34,440 nt of DNA from CAZYSK01 sp964649415 (GTDB taxonomy: Bacteria; Chloroflexota; Anaerolineae; B4-G1). The position numbers and the translations under genes were made by a program. The stretch spans positions 1-34,440 of the forward strand of contig CAZYSK010000063.1 of the NCBI GenBank assembly GCA_964649415.1. Direction: 5' to 3'. A model generated the notes under the pieces. That model was not told the origin of the DNA and did no database searches. It saw only the letters and a program-made list of their open reading frames with translations. How positions within the stretch are numbered: position 1 is the first letter of the stretch; each line of letters starts with the position of its first letter. Positions 22,203 to 30,941 of this stretch are shown here, piece by piece.

Positions 22203-23554
22203 AGGGAATCGGCCACTGCGTGAATCGGATTCTGGATGGGGATGATTGCGTTGCATCGGGCCAATCAACGCAGCGGCGCAACTACCTTCTCGGCGTCCTC
22301 AACAGCGTCTTCATCCAGTTGTCCATGAATCTGAGCCATCCCAGCCTGGTGCTCTCCGTCTTCGTCCGTGCGCTGGGAGGGTCCAACATGCTCATCGGCC
22401 TGCTGCCTGCCATCCGCTTCGGCATGTGGTTCCTGCCTCAGTTCCTCGTCGCCGGGTGGGTCCAGACCCGACGGCGCAAGCTGCCGCTTGCGGTGGCGTT
22501 GGAGATCTTCCGCGCGTCCGTCTACGGGACCCTGGCGCTCATGGCCTACACGCTGGGCCGCTCCCATCCCACGCTCGCGCTGCTTCTCTTCTTTGGATTG
22601 TTCACGTCTACCCGGCTGACGGCCGGCATCGGCGGCCTGGTGCGTCTGGACATCATCGGCAAGATCATTCCTTCGGCGCGGCGGGCCTCGTTCTTCGCCA
22701 CCCGCAACATGTGGGGCGGTGTGGTGGTCTTCTGTGCCGGTTTCCTCGTGCGCTACATGCTCGATGATACCCGTGGGCCGGCGTTTCCGATCAACTTCAC
22801 CCTTCTCCTTGGGCTCTCCTGCGGCCTTTTCCTCGTTGCCACCTTGGTCCTCAGCCGCATCAAGGAGCCGCCGGCCTCCGGCCTGCCGCCCCGCCATTCG
22901 TTCCGGGAGCAGCTGGCACGCGCGCCTGAGATGCTCAAGCGCGACCCGTCGCTGCGACGCTACCTGCTGGCGCGGATACTTCTGAGTATGACGCGGCTGT
23001 CCGAACCGTTCTACCCCGTCTTCGCCCTCGACGTTCTCGGCGCTCCGGCATCCATGATGGGCTTCTACCTCTCGGCGATGACGCTCGCGGGCGTCCTGTC
23101 CAACCTGCTCTGGCAGAGGGTGGGCCGGGCGCGCGGCACCCGCTTCCTGGTCAAGAGCGCCAGTCTGCTCACCGTACTCGTGCCCGTGTTGGCCGTGGCG
23201 CTGCCCTGGCTCCTGCGGCGGCTCGGCTTCACCGTCGCGGAGTACGGTCTCCTCCCGGCCTACCTCTTCACCACCGTCTTCGTCGTTGCCGGCAGCAGCA
23301 ACAGCGGCCGCGACGTTGGCCTGACCGCCCTCCTGCTCGACACTGCCCCGGCCGAGGAGCGCCCCAGCTACATCGGCCTGGTCAACACCGTCCTCGGTTT
23401 CGTCAACTTCCTGCCCATCCTCGCCGGTGCCGTCGTGGACCGCGTAGGTTTCCAGCCCATCTTCTTCACCGCCGCCGCTCTGCTCCTGCTCGGCTATCTC
23501 GTCATGCTTGGGTGGAGGCCCGCCGGCGAGTCTCGGCAGCCGGAGACGCTTTGA
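22199..23554 (+). CDS. Major facilitator superfamily transporter
   Basis: The 451-residue product has about twelve hydrophobic segments, starting with YLLGVLNSVFIQLSMNLSHP near residue 29. Loop motifs are weak (WVQTRRRKLPLA after helix 2-3). Its N-terminal 27 residues are hydrophilic. GTG at 22199 overlaps the SDR stop (GTGA), implying translational coupling. The central loop (near 220-250) is Arg/Pro-rich as usual between the two six-helix halves. The transported compound cannot be told from the sequence. Confidence 0.85.
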   Translation: MKGIGHCVNRILDGDDCVASGQSTQRRNYLLGVLNSVFIQLSMNLSHPSLVLSVFVRALGGSNMLIGLLPAIRFGMWFLPQFLVAGWVQTRRRKLPLAVALEIFRASVYGTLALMAYTLGRSHPTLALLLFFGLFTSTRLTAGIGGLVRLDIIGKIIPSARRASFFATRNMWGGVVVFCAGFLVRYMLDDTRGPAFPINFTLLLGLSCGLFLVATLVLSRIKEPPASGLPPRHSFREQLARAPEMLKRDPSLRRYLLARILLSMTRLSEPFYPVFALDVLGAPASMMGFYLSAMTLAGVLSNLLWQRVGRARGTRFLVKSASLLTVLVPVLAVALPWLLRRLGFTVAEYGLLPAYLFTTVFVVAGSSNSGRDVGLTALLLDTAPAEERPSYIGLVNTVLGFVNFLPILAGAVVDRVGFQPIFFTAAALLLLGYLVMLGWRPAGESRQPETL

Positions 23555-23579
23555 CTTCTGTGCCGAATCGTTATACACT
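23551..23579 (+). promoter_or_regulatory. Promoter of the PLD-like gene
   Basis: -35 TTGACT (23551-23556), overlapping the MFS stop, 17-nt spacer, -10 TACACT (23574-23579). Leader of about 95 nt to ATG 23680. Confidence 0.5.
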
Positions 23580-23679
23580 AACCTCCGTCGCTGCCAAGGG
23601 GAGGATCTGTGGGGCACATTATGACCCCCGGTCAAGCAGATTGTCCGAGAGGCTTGAGTGAGATAAGGAGGGGGCCGAG

Positions 23680-25401
23680 ATGAGATCAACCGCGCAAGCT
23701 GATGGGGTATCAGTGCACGCGATCGCCGGCACCAACTGTGTCATCCTCGCCATGGATGCCGAGCCGGCGGCGCGACAGGACCTCAAGGGATTCGCGATTC
23801 GCTCGGGGCATCCCGGTTCCGATGAGGGGCGATGGCTTCGAGGCTTCAAGTTCTTCGAGGACCTGGTCCCCGATCCACAGCCGGGTGAACGTCGCTCTAC
23901 GCTCGATCACCCGATCCAGAGTTTCCTCTGGGGGCACTACTCGGCGACTCCCGACCGCGCGTTTCGCTACACGGTGCGGCCGCTATATGGCGACCCCGGG
24001 GATCTCAGGGCCGGAACCGACGTGGTCGTGGATGTGCGCACGGAGGCAGAAGATCGCGGCCAACACGCGGTTTTCTTCAATCGCGGTGCGATTCCGAGCC
24101 AGAAGTTCGCCGATCTCTTCGGAAACCAGGGCCCGGCAGACGTGAACGATCCCACGGCGGAGGACGTGTGGTGGCTTTCGCGGGGGCTACTGCGTGCCGC
24201 GCTTGGATTCATCGGTCAGGCCAGGGGACCGCGGTTCGAACTGCGGGCCGCCGCCTATGAGTTCTCCTATCGCCCGATTCTCGACGCCTTCGCCCAAGCC
24301 GCAGCGTCTGGTGCCGGCGTCCGCGTCGTCTACGAGGCGGGACAGCGCAAGGAGAAGGGCGTCCTCAAGGACACGTCCACGACGGTCGGAAACCGCGAAG
24401 CCATCCGGGATGCCGGCCTCCGCGACCAGCAGAACCTCACCTTGATCGAGCGGACCCGCCGCCGGGCCATCCCGCATAACAAGTTCATCATTCTTCTGGA
24501 GGACGGGCACCCGGTTCAAGTGTGGACCGGCTCGACGAACTTCACACCGTCCGGCTTCCTGGGGCAGGCGAACGTGGGCCACATCGTCCGTGATGAGGCA
24601 GTCGCCCGTGCCTACCTCGCCTACTGGAACGAGCTCGCTAGCGATCCCGAGCCGGAGCCTTTGCAGGATTGGTGCTCCGCGCACTCGCCTCGCCCTGGAG
24701 ATGGACCGCCACCGGTGGGCATCACCCCGATCTTCAGCCCCCGGCAGCGATCCAAGATGCTGGATTGGTACGGCGACCGTGTAGAGGCCGCGACCCAAAC
24801 CGTGATGCTGACGGCGGCTTTCGGGGTCACGAGACGGCTCGCTGAGCGCTTTGACAACGACCGGGACTTCCTTCGCTTCCTCATCATGGAGCGAAGGAAC
24901 CGCAGCCCTGAGACACAGGCCATGCTGGAGCGGGACATAGACACGCGCATCGCCCTCGGTGCGGCCCTCAACCGGGATGCCATCGAACTCAAACTCGGCG
25001 GCCATCGCCTCGATGAGTGGTATCGTCGGGAGGAGCACTTCCGCCGGCGTGGTCACGTCTTCTACGTCCACACGAAAATCATGCTCGTTGACCTGTTGAC
25101 TGACGATCCCCTTGTGTTCACGGGGTCTGCGAACTTCTCGCCCAACTCGCTCCTGTCGAACGATGAGAACATGCTTCTGATCCGGGGTGACACGGGTGTG
25201 GCAGACGTCTATCTGACCGAGTTCACGCGCTTGTTCAACCATTTCTACTTCCGGCACATCGCTCAGAAGCTCGCCGGGGAGGGACGAGGCGATCCCAGCA
25301 AGGCGGCGTTTCTCGACCCCACGGATGGATGGGTGCGGCGATACTTCGCCCCGGGCACTTACCATTCCCGGAGGCGCGAGTTGTTCCGCGCGCGGCTGTG
25401 A
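23680..25401 (+). CDS. Phospholipase D-like domain protein
   Basis: The 573-residue product has two PLD/HKD half-sites: HNK (His266, Lys268) followed by TGSTNF, and HTK (His464, Lys466) followed by D471 and TGSANFS. PLD-fold enzymes cut phosphodiester bonds in lipids or nucleic acids. The first site lacks the usual Asp eight positions from the His (Leu instead, with Glu-Asp just after). The N-terminal 180 residues look like a separate beta-rich domain. No signal peptide or transmembrane helix, so it is probably cytoplasmic. ATG 23680 is preceded by AAGGAGGGGG. Its own promoter and a short gap before the kinase suggest it stands alone. Whether it acts on lipid or DNA is unknown; similar proteins occur in defence loci but nothing else here supports that. 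Confidence 0.85.
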   Translation: MRSTAQADGVSVHAIAGTNCVILAMDAEPAARQDLKGFAIRSGHPGSDEGRWLRGFKFFEDLVPDPQPGERRSTLDHPIQSFLWGHYSATPDRAFRYTVRPLYGDPGDLRAGTDVVVDVRTEAEDRGQHAVFFNRGAIPSQKFADLFGNQGPADVNDPTAEDVWWLSRGLLRAALGFIGQARGPRFELRAAAYEFSYRPILDAFAQAAASGAGVRVVYEAGQRKEKGVLKDTSTTVGNREAIRDAGLRDQQNLTLIERTRRRAIPHNKFIILLEDGHPVQVWTGSTNFTPSGFLGQANVGHIVRDEAVARAYLAYWNELASDPEPEPLQDWCSAHSPRPGDGPPPVGITPIFSPRQRSKMLDWYGDRVEAATQTVMLTAAFGVTRRLAERFDNDRDFLRFLIMERRNRSPETQAMLERDIDTRIALGAALNRDAIELKLGGHRLDEWYRREEHFRRRGHVFYVHTKIMLVDLLTDDPLVFTGSANFSPNSLLSNDENMLLIRGDTGVADVYLTEFTRLFNHFYFRHIAQKLAGEGRGDPSKAAFLDPTDGWVRRYFAPGTYHSRRRELFRARL

Positions 25402-25482
25402 CTGGTATCGGGACGCGCTGGGTGACGTCGAGGGCTGGGTCCTGTGAGCACGCTCCGGTGTGTAGATCTGGGAGGCATCGAC

Positions 25483-28161
25483 ATGCAATGGCGAATCACA
25501 CCCTACGCCACCGCTCTGTTGTTGTCCGCGGCCATCACGGCTGTGGTAGCCATCGCCGTCTGGTACAGGCGCACCGCTCGAGGGGGCGCAACGCTCTTCT
25601 GGTTCATTCTGGCCGTCATCGAATGGCAGTTGACGGGCGCCTGCGAGGCGGCTGCCGTGGGAATACCGGCCAAGATCCTCTGGTCCAAGATCTGCTATGT
25701 CGGCACGCTGAGTTCCCCCGTCCTTCTGGCCACCTTCGCATTCCAATACTCCCTGCGCGAGGAGAGGCTGACCCGCCGTAGGTTGGCCCTGTTGTGGGTG
25801 GTCCCCATCATATCCTTCGGGCTGGCCATCACCAACGAATGGCATCACTTGATCTGGACCAGTTTCACCCCCTTCTCTGATCCCGCCAGCAATATCCTGA
25901 TCTACGGCCACGGCACGTGGTTCTGGATTATGGTCACCTACATCTACGCGCTGTTGTGCGCCGCTACCGCCGCGCTGATTCTGGCGGCCGTGCGGTATCG
26001 GCACCTATATCGGCGTCAGGTGGTCTTGCTCTTGCTTGCCATGCCTTTCCCGTGGATGGGCAACATGCTGTACGTGTTCAACTGGGGGCCTTTCCCTGGG
26101 CAAGACCTCACGCCTGTCAGCTTCGCGCTGACCGGGGCCTTGCTGGCCGCGAACCTGTACGCTTACCGTTTCCTGGATCTCGTCCCAATGGCCCGCGATG
26201 CGGTTGTTGAGACGATGAAGGACGGCATATTGGTGCTGGATGCGGAGGATCGCGTCGCGGACATCAACCCCGCTGCGTGTCGGCTGATTCAACTCGATGG
26301 ACACTGCATCGGGACGCGCATAGACACGGTACTGGCGGCTTGGCCGGAGTTGGCAGAGAGTGGCAGGGCCCCAGAGTGCCCCCCGGTCGAGATCGTCCTG
26401 GGGGGCATCCCGCCGCGCCACGTGGATGCCCAAGTGTCGAACTTGCACGACCGGCATGGTGCCATCTCCGGACGCATAGTCGTGTTGCGCGATGTCACCG
26501 AGCGCGCGCGGGTGGAGGAGGAGCTTAGGCAACACCGGGAACACCTTGAGGAACTGGTGGAGGCGCGTACCTCCGAACTGCGACAAGAGATCGCCGAGCG
26601 TGTCCGAGTCGAAGCAATTAGGGCGCAGGCGGAGGAATCGCTACGTCTGGCACAGCAGGAATGGGAGGAGATATTCCAGGCGATCGGCCATCCGACGCTG
26701 ATTCTTGATCCGCAGCACAACGTGATAGCAGCCAATCGGGCAACCGTGCGTGTGACGGGCAAACCGCTGGGAGAACTGGTGGGCAAGAAATGCCACGAAG
26801 TGTTTCATGGTACCGTCACACCCCCCAAGAGTTGCCCTTTGGAGCAAATGCGCCTGTCTGGCCACGTGGAAACGGCCGACATGGAAGTGGAAGCGATTGG
26901 CGGCGTATTCATGGTCTCCTGTACGCCGGTTCTCGACGAGCAGGGAGAGCTTCAGAAGGTCATCCATATCGCCACGGACATCACCGAGCGCAAACGGGCG
27001 GAGAGCAATCTCCACCGGCGCAATCTTGAGTTGGAGTTGCTTTACCAGACTGGCAAACAAGTCGCCTCCTCATTGGAACTGGACCAAGTGGTCGCCGATC
27101 TGCTGGAAGCTGTGCGCCGTCTGCTCGACGCCAAAGCCTGCTCCCTCTGGTTGCTTGATCCGCAGACCGACGAGCTGGTTTGCCAGAAGGCTGTCGGTCC
27201 GGACAGTGGGAGAGCAGCAGGATGGCGGCTTTCCCGGGGGCAGGGTGTCGCCGGCTGGGTGTTTGATCGGGGACAGAGCCTGGTTGTATCAGATGCGCGG
27301 ACAGACTCGCGTCATCACAGCAGCGTTGGCGAGGCAATCGGCTGGGAGATTCGTTCTCTGCTGGCCGCGCCACTGCGGGTCAAGAACGGGCTGCTGGGCG
27401 TGATCGAGGTGATTGATGAGCAGGCAGATCGCTTCACCGGCGACAGCCTGCGGGTGCTGGAATCGCTGGCGGCAACAGCCGCCATCGCGCTTGAGAATGC
27501 CCGGCTCTACGACCAGACCCGACGAGACGCTGAAACGAACGCCCTGCTGCTGCGAGAGGTCAACCATCGGGTCAAGAACAACCTGGCCGCGATCATGGGC
27601 ATGCTCCATGTCGAGCGGCGCTATGCCGAGCAGTCTCCGATCCGGCGCACGTACCAGGCCTCTATCGATGACCTGCTGGGGCGGATCAAGGGACTGGCGG
27701 CGGTGCATGAGACCCTGTCAACTTCCAGGTGGGCTCCCTTGCCTTTGGATAGGTTGGTGCGTAAGATTGTCGACACAGCTTTGCAGGCGCTTCCCTCCGA
27801 CAAGCGGGTGGCGACCGATATCTCCGCGACCACGCCGGTTTACGTGAGCCCTGAACAGGCCCACAACCTGTCCATTGTCATCAACGAACTGGCGACCAAC
27901 GTGGTCAAGTATGCCGCTCGGCCCCGCGAGACGGCCCGGCTCGGCGTGTGCATTGTGCTGGAGCATGGCGGCGAAATGATCCGGTTGGAGTTTCGAGACG
28001 ATGGCCCTGGTTTCCCGGAGAAGGTATTGCGCGCGGAATGTGATGGTGCGGGCCTGTACCTGGTTCGCAATACCGTGCGCTGGAGCCTGCGCGGCGAGAC
28101 AGAAATCCACAACGACCACGGTGCTGTCGTGACAGTTCGTTTCCCCAAAGCTGTTGAATGA
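25483..28161 (+). CDS. Membrane histidine kinase: 7TM, PAS, PAS, GAF, HisKA_2
   Basis: The 892-residue product begins with seven transmembrane helices (about 5-230) matching the HisKA_7TM input region. Two PAS domains follow (about 235-345 and 395-505), each ending in the DVTER or DITER motif and separated by a coiled coil. Then come a GAF domain (about 515-680), a HisKA_2 phosphoacceptor with His695 (NHRVKNNLA) and a HATPase domain (NELATNVVKYA, DDGPGF). HisKA_2 kinases often work with REC proteins lacking DNA-binding domains. ATG 25483 is chosen for GGGAGG 7 nt upstream; a GTG at 25444 is the alternative. The REC-kinase gene follows after 76 bp and is probably co-transcribed and a likely partner. 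Confidence 0.9.
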   Translation: MQWRITPYATALLLSAAITAVVAIAVWYRRTARGGATLFWFILAVIEWQLTGACEAAAVGIPAKILWSKICYVGTLSSPVLLATFAFQYSLREERLTRRRLALLWVVPIISFGLAITNEWHHLIWTSFTPFSDPASNILIYGHGTWFWIMVTYIYALLCAATAALILAAVRYRHLYRRQVVLLLLAMPFPWMGNMLYVFNWGPFPGQDLTPVSFALTGALLAANLYAYRFLDLVPMARDAVVETMKDGILVLDAEDRVADINPAACRLIQLDGHCIGTRIDTVLAAWPELAESGRAPECPPVEIVLGGIPPRHVDAQVSNLHDRHGAISGRIVVLRDVTERARVEEELRQHREHLEELVEARTSELRQEIAERVRVEAIRAQAEESLRLAQQEWEEIFQAIGHPTLILDPQHNVIAANRATVRVTGKPLGELVGKKCHEVFHGTVTPPKSCPLEQMRLSGHVETADMEVEAIGGVFMVSCTPVLDEQGELQKVIHIATDITERKRAESNLHRRNLELELLYQTGKQVASSLELDQVVADLLEAVRRLLDAKACSLWLLDPQTDELVCQKAVGPDSGRAAGWRLSRGQGVAGWVFDRGQSLVVSDARTDSRHHSSVGEAIGWEIRSLLAAPLRVKNGLLGVIEVIDEQADRFTGDSLRVLESLAATAAIALENARLYDQTRRDAETNALLLREVNHRVKNNLAAIMGMLHVERRYAEQSPIRRTYQASIDDLLGRIKGLAAVHETLSTSRWAPLPLDRLVRKIVDTALQALPSDKRVATDISATTPVYVSPEQAHNLSIVINELATNVVKYAARPRETARLGVCIVLEHGGEMIRLEFRDDGPGFPEKVLRAECDGAGLYLVRNTVRWSLRGETEIHNDHGAVVTVRFPKAVE

Positions 28162-28237
28162 TCGGTGGGGATGGTCAGGACGGGATGGGCTTGAGCGTCC
28201 GGGACGGCGGGAGTCCGCGCGGTCCAGGGAGCGAAGG

Positions 28238-29890
28238 ATGAAACTGAAGGAAGACGTGCGTGTCTTGATCGCTGAGGATGATTTCCTGGTCGGCGAGATG
28301 ATCCGAGGGGAAGTGGAAAGCCTGGGACACACGGTGGTGGGTGAAGCGCCGGATGGTCAACAGGCTGTGGCGATGACCCAGTCCCTGCGACCTGACGTGG
28401 TGCTGATGGACATCAGGATGCCGGATATGGACGGTATCGAAGCCGCGCGACGCATTCACCGTGCTCATCCCACGCCGGTCGTCGTGCTGACTGCCTACGA
28501 CGCGCCGGAATTGGTGGCGCAGGCTTGCGAAGCCGGGGTCGGTGCCTATCTGGTCAAGATGCCCGGGGCAGCAGAGATCGGGCGCGCGATTGCTGTAGCT
28601 ATCGCGCGCTTCGACGACTTGATGGAAATGCGCCGTCTGAATGGGCAACTCCAGGAGGAAATCGCCGAGCGTGTTCGAATAGAGGCAGTTCGGGCACAGA
28701 TGGAGCAGCAACTCCGGCGGCAGGAGCGGCTGGCGGCCGTAGGTCAACTGGCCGCCGGCATTGCCCACGACTTCCGCAACTTGCTCACTACCATTATCCT
28801 GCATGCTCAGATGGCATTGCTCCGGCGCGACCTCCCGTCAGGCCTGGCCCAAGACCTGAAAACCATCATGGGCGAATCACTCAAGGTATCGGACCTGGTG
28901 CAACAGATCCTGGATTTCAGCAGCCGCGCCATGATCAAACCGCGCCCGCTTGACTTGCAGTTCTTCGTCGAGGACGTGGTCGACGTGCTGCGGCGCACGC
29001 TCCCGGAGAACGTCCATCTTACGCTGGGGGTGGGGAAGGAAGCTTGCACCGTGGAGGCTGATCCCGACCGCATGCGGCAGGTGATGACCAACCTGGCGCT
29101 CAATGCCCGCGACGCGATGCCGGAGGGCGGAGAGCTGCGCATCGAGGTCAAGCGGGCGGCCATTCAGAGGCCCAAATCTCGTATCCAGGACCGTGGCTCG
29201 GAAACCGAGGCGGATGGCGCTTGTCGGGACCGGGCGTGGGTGTGTCTTTCCGTCTCGGACACGGGGACGGGGATGACGGAGGAGGTGCTGGCGCACTTGT
29301 TTGAGCCTTTCTTCACCACGAAGGACGTGGGAGAGGGGAGAGGGCTGGGGTTGGCCCAGGTCTACGGCATCGTTCGCCAGCACGAGGGCTACGTCGACGT
29401 CGAGACGGAGATAGGCGGGGGCACGACGGTCTACATCTACTTGCCGGCCTGCGAGCTTGAGGACGGGGAGGGGGACGAGGAGATAGGTGGGCAGCGAGCG
29501 ACGATCCTATTGGTAGAGCAAGAGGAGGGACTTCGGCAAGCGGGGCGCAGGATGCTGGAATCGCTGGGCCATCGTGTGCTGACCGCGTCGAGTGGGCACG
29601 AGGCACTGGCGCTGTGCCAGTCGCCCCGCTGGTCGCAAGGGCGGTGCAGGGTGGGCCTCGTGATCACGGACGTGGTGATGCCGGACATGGAGGGCAAGGA
29701 ACTGGTGCAGCACGTGAGGCGCAGGAATCCCGGCCTGAAGGCGCTGGGCATCGTCGGCTGCGAGGTGGAACAAGCTACGAGGGAGTCAAGTGAGTCTGGC
29801 TTCCTGGACGTGATCCAGAAGCCTTTCAGTATGGACGTGCTGGCCCGCGCTGTACGCCGGGCGTTGGATGCAGACGACTGTGAGGGATGA
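28238..29890 (+). CDS. REC - histidine kinase - REC hybrid protein
   Basis: The 550-residue product has no transmembrane segment. A receiver domain (1-125; acidic pair in AEDD, Asp58, LTAYD, Lys in YLVKMPG) could take phosphate from the kinase upstream. A short coiled coil leads to HisKA (His177, AHDFRNLL) and HATPase (NALNARDAMPEGG, SDTGTGM, GRGLGLAQVYG). A second receiver (about 420-550) keeps Asp478 and Lys528 but reads VEQEE at the acidic pocket (Asp to Gln428) and has Val where the switch Thr belongs, so it may be poorly phosphorylated. ATG 28238 has GGGAGCGAAGG upstream; an in-frame upstream start (28154) would overlap the previous gene. The kinase-REC part is paralogous to the C-terminus of the kinase at 30942. 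Confidence 0.9.
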   Translation: MKLKEDVRVLIAEDDFLVGEMIRGEVESLGHTVVGEAPDGQQAVAMTQSLRPDVVLMDIRMPDMDGIEAARRIHRAHPTPVVVLTAYDAPELVAQACEAGVGAYLVKMPGAAEIGRAIAVAIARFDDLMEMRRLNGQLQEEIAERVRIEAVRAQMEQQLRRQERLAAVGQLAAGIAHDFRNLLTTIILHAQMALLRRDLPSGLAQDLKTIMGESLKVSDLVQQILDFSSRAMIKPRPLDLQFFVEDVVDVLRRTLPENVHLTLGVGKEACTVEADPDRMRQVMTNLALNARDAMPEGGELRIEVKRAAIQRPKSRIQDRGSETEADGACRDRAWVCLSVSDTGTGMTEEVLAHLFEPFFTTKDVGEGRGLGLAQVYGIVRQHEGYVDVETEIGGGTTVYIYLPACELEDGEGDEEIGGQRATILLVEQEEGLRQAGRRMLESLGHRVLTASSGHEALALCQSPRWSQGRCRVGLVITDVVMPDMEGKELVQHVRRRNPGLKALGIVGCEVEQATRESSESGFLDVIQKPFSMDVLARAVRRALDADDCEG

Positions 29891-30046
29891 GGTGTTATGA
29901 ATGACGATGCAGGCTGCTGCTGGATGTGCTGTGCATCCAGCTCCTGGTCGTGCTCGGCGCGGAGATCTACGCGTGATCCATCCCGCTGGCCGTGTGTGGA
30001 TGTGAGAAGGTCACTGCGACCACGAAGTCGCTGGTGTAAGCCCCAG
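29891..30046. other. Gap between convergent genes
   Basis: No gene is supported. The plus strand has a 20-codon hydrophobic run ending in a stop (29914-29976, reading LLLDVLCIQLLVVLG then AEIYA) without a start, which could be a relic of a membrane protein. An overlapping 54-codon frame from ATG 29897 is Cys/Arg/Ser-rich and unrecognised. No terminator hairpin with a T-run was found. Confidence 0.3.
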
Positions 30047-30559
30047 CTATGGCTCGATTGATACCTTGACTTCTTCGGTCGTGCCCTTGCTTCCCGGCAG
30101 GTCGAAGGGCGCGCTTGCAGCCAGCGTCTTGCCGCCTTGGCTCTGGTAGACGACCCATCGGAATGGCCCCTTGCCCAGGTCAGCTTCGACCACCCACCAC
30201 CGCTTCTTGCCCGCTAGCAGGGGTTCCTCGACTTCGTCGAGAGTGCCTTGCCACCCCTCGATGGTGTGCCAGGTCCCCTTCTCGTCCTGCCACTGGACGA
30301 CAGTCCACAGGTTGTCCCAGGAGGTGCTGGTCGAGGCCCAGGTCTCGGGGAGCTGAACGTGCAGCTCGATGAACCCGCCGGCAGGAGAGGACGCGGCGGT
30401 GACCTGGGAGGTGTCTTGGTCAGTGGTGGGCCGAGTTGGCAGAGGAGGCAGTAGGGGGTCTGGGGATTGGGCCTCCGACGGGCCAGACGTGGTGGCGAGG
30501 ACGAGGCACACGAGTGCGACAGCCAGCAGCGTGAAGACGCAAGTGTGTTTGAAGCTCAT
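30047..30559 (-). CDS. Secreted protein of unknown function
   Basis: The 170 residues start with a classical signal peptide (MSFKHTCVFTLLAVALVCLV, hydrophobic to about residue 25, likely cleaved near SEAQ). A Pro/Thr/Ser-rich linker (about 33-60) is followed by a Trp-rich beta-type domain (60-170: WASTSTSWDNLWTVVQWQ, WHTIEGWQG, KRWWVVEADLGKGPFRWVVY). The domain is not recognised; its layout suggests a small extracellular beta-sandwich. ATG 30559 is preceded by AAGGAGA with good spacing; the upstream ATG at 30604 is rejected because it would place 15 polar residues before the signal. It interrupts the kinase cluster on the opposite strand; a sensor ligand or envelope protein role is conceivable but unsupported. 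Confidence 0.75.
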   Translation of the reverse strand: MSFKHTCVFTLLAVALVCLVLATTSGPSEAQSPDPLLPPLPTRPTTDQDTSQVTAASSPAGGFIELHVQLPETWASTSTSWDNLWTVVQWQDEKGTWHTIEGWQGTLDEVEEPLLAGKKRWWVVEADLGKGPFRWVVYQSQGGKTLAASAPFDLPGSKGTTEEVKVSIEP

Positions 30560-30657
30560 GTCGATTCTCCTTCGAGGACACGGCTGAGACCCGATGGTCT
30601 GCATTCAGTTGTATACGCAGGTTGTGCGGCTTAGGTGGAGGCGAACGCTATATCCAA

Positions 30658-30668
30658 AGTATAGCACG
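30658..30668 (-). promoter_or_regulatory. -10 of the secreted-protein gene
   Basis: Minus strand: extended -10 CGTGC-TATACT (30668-30658), matching the GTGCTATAAT form seen at other promoters here. No clear -35. Leader of about 90 nt. Activator dependence is possible given the TTCA repeats upstream. Confidence 0.5.
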
Positions 30669-30686
30669 AAAGGCGGGCCGGTTTGT

Positions 30687-30710
30687 TTCAGTTTCATTTC
30701 AAGTTCATTT
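30687..30710. promoter_or_regulatory. Phased TTCA direct repeats
   Basis: TTCA occurs at 30687, 30693, 30698 and 30704, giving two interleaved pairs exactly 11 bp apart; TTCATTT itself repeats at 30693 and 30704. They lie 19-46 bp upstream of the minus-strand -10, where an OmpR/PhoB-type activator would bind. The rest of 30711-30806 shows nothing recognisable. Confidence 0.4.
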
Positions 30711-30806
30711 CGCCCTGTAACGGAATGTGGCCTGTGCGTGAGCAAACGCGCGCCGCGTGGCATCCACGGTTCGCCGGATGAGGCGCGTGTCACCAAGTGG
30801 GCCTGT

Positions 30807-30869
30807 TTGACGAGGCAGATGAACGGTATACAATCCGCGTATGGCTGCGTCAAGTGACGTGTGTCACTT
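30807..30869 (+). promoter_or_regulatory. Promoter and downstream palindrome of the PAS/GAF kinase gene
   Basis: -35 TTGACG (30807-30812), 16-nt spacer, -10 TACAAT (30829-30834). About 10 nt after the predicted start lies the perfect palindrome AAGTGAC-GTGT-GTCACTT (30852-30869). The half-site GTGTCAC in it also occurs at 30787-30793, just upstream of the -35. Together they suggest a repressor bridging or blocking the promoter. Confidence 0.55.
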
Positions 30870-30941
30870 CGTGTTCACTCGGATCCCTATGTCCGTGGGT
30901 TCTGGCGCGATAGGTAGAGAGGCGTCTCTTGGAGGTAGGTG

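Noticed and set aside
29914..29976. Hydrophobic 20-codon fragment, possible pseudogene end
   Set aside because: No start codon, stop shortly upstream in frame, and too short to assign to any family.
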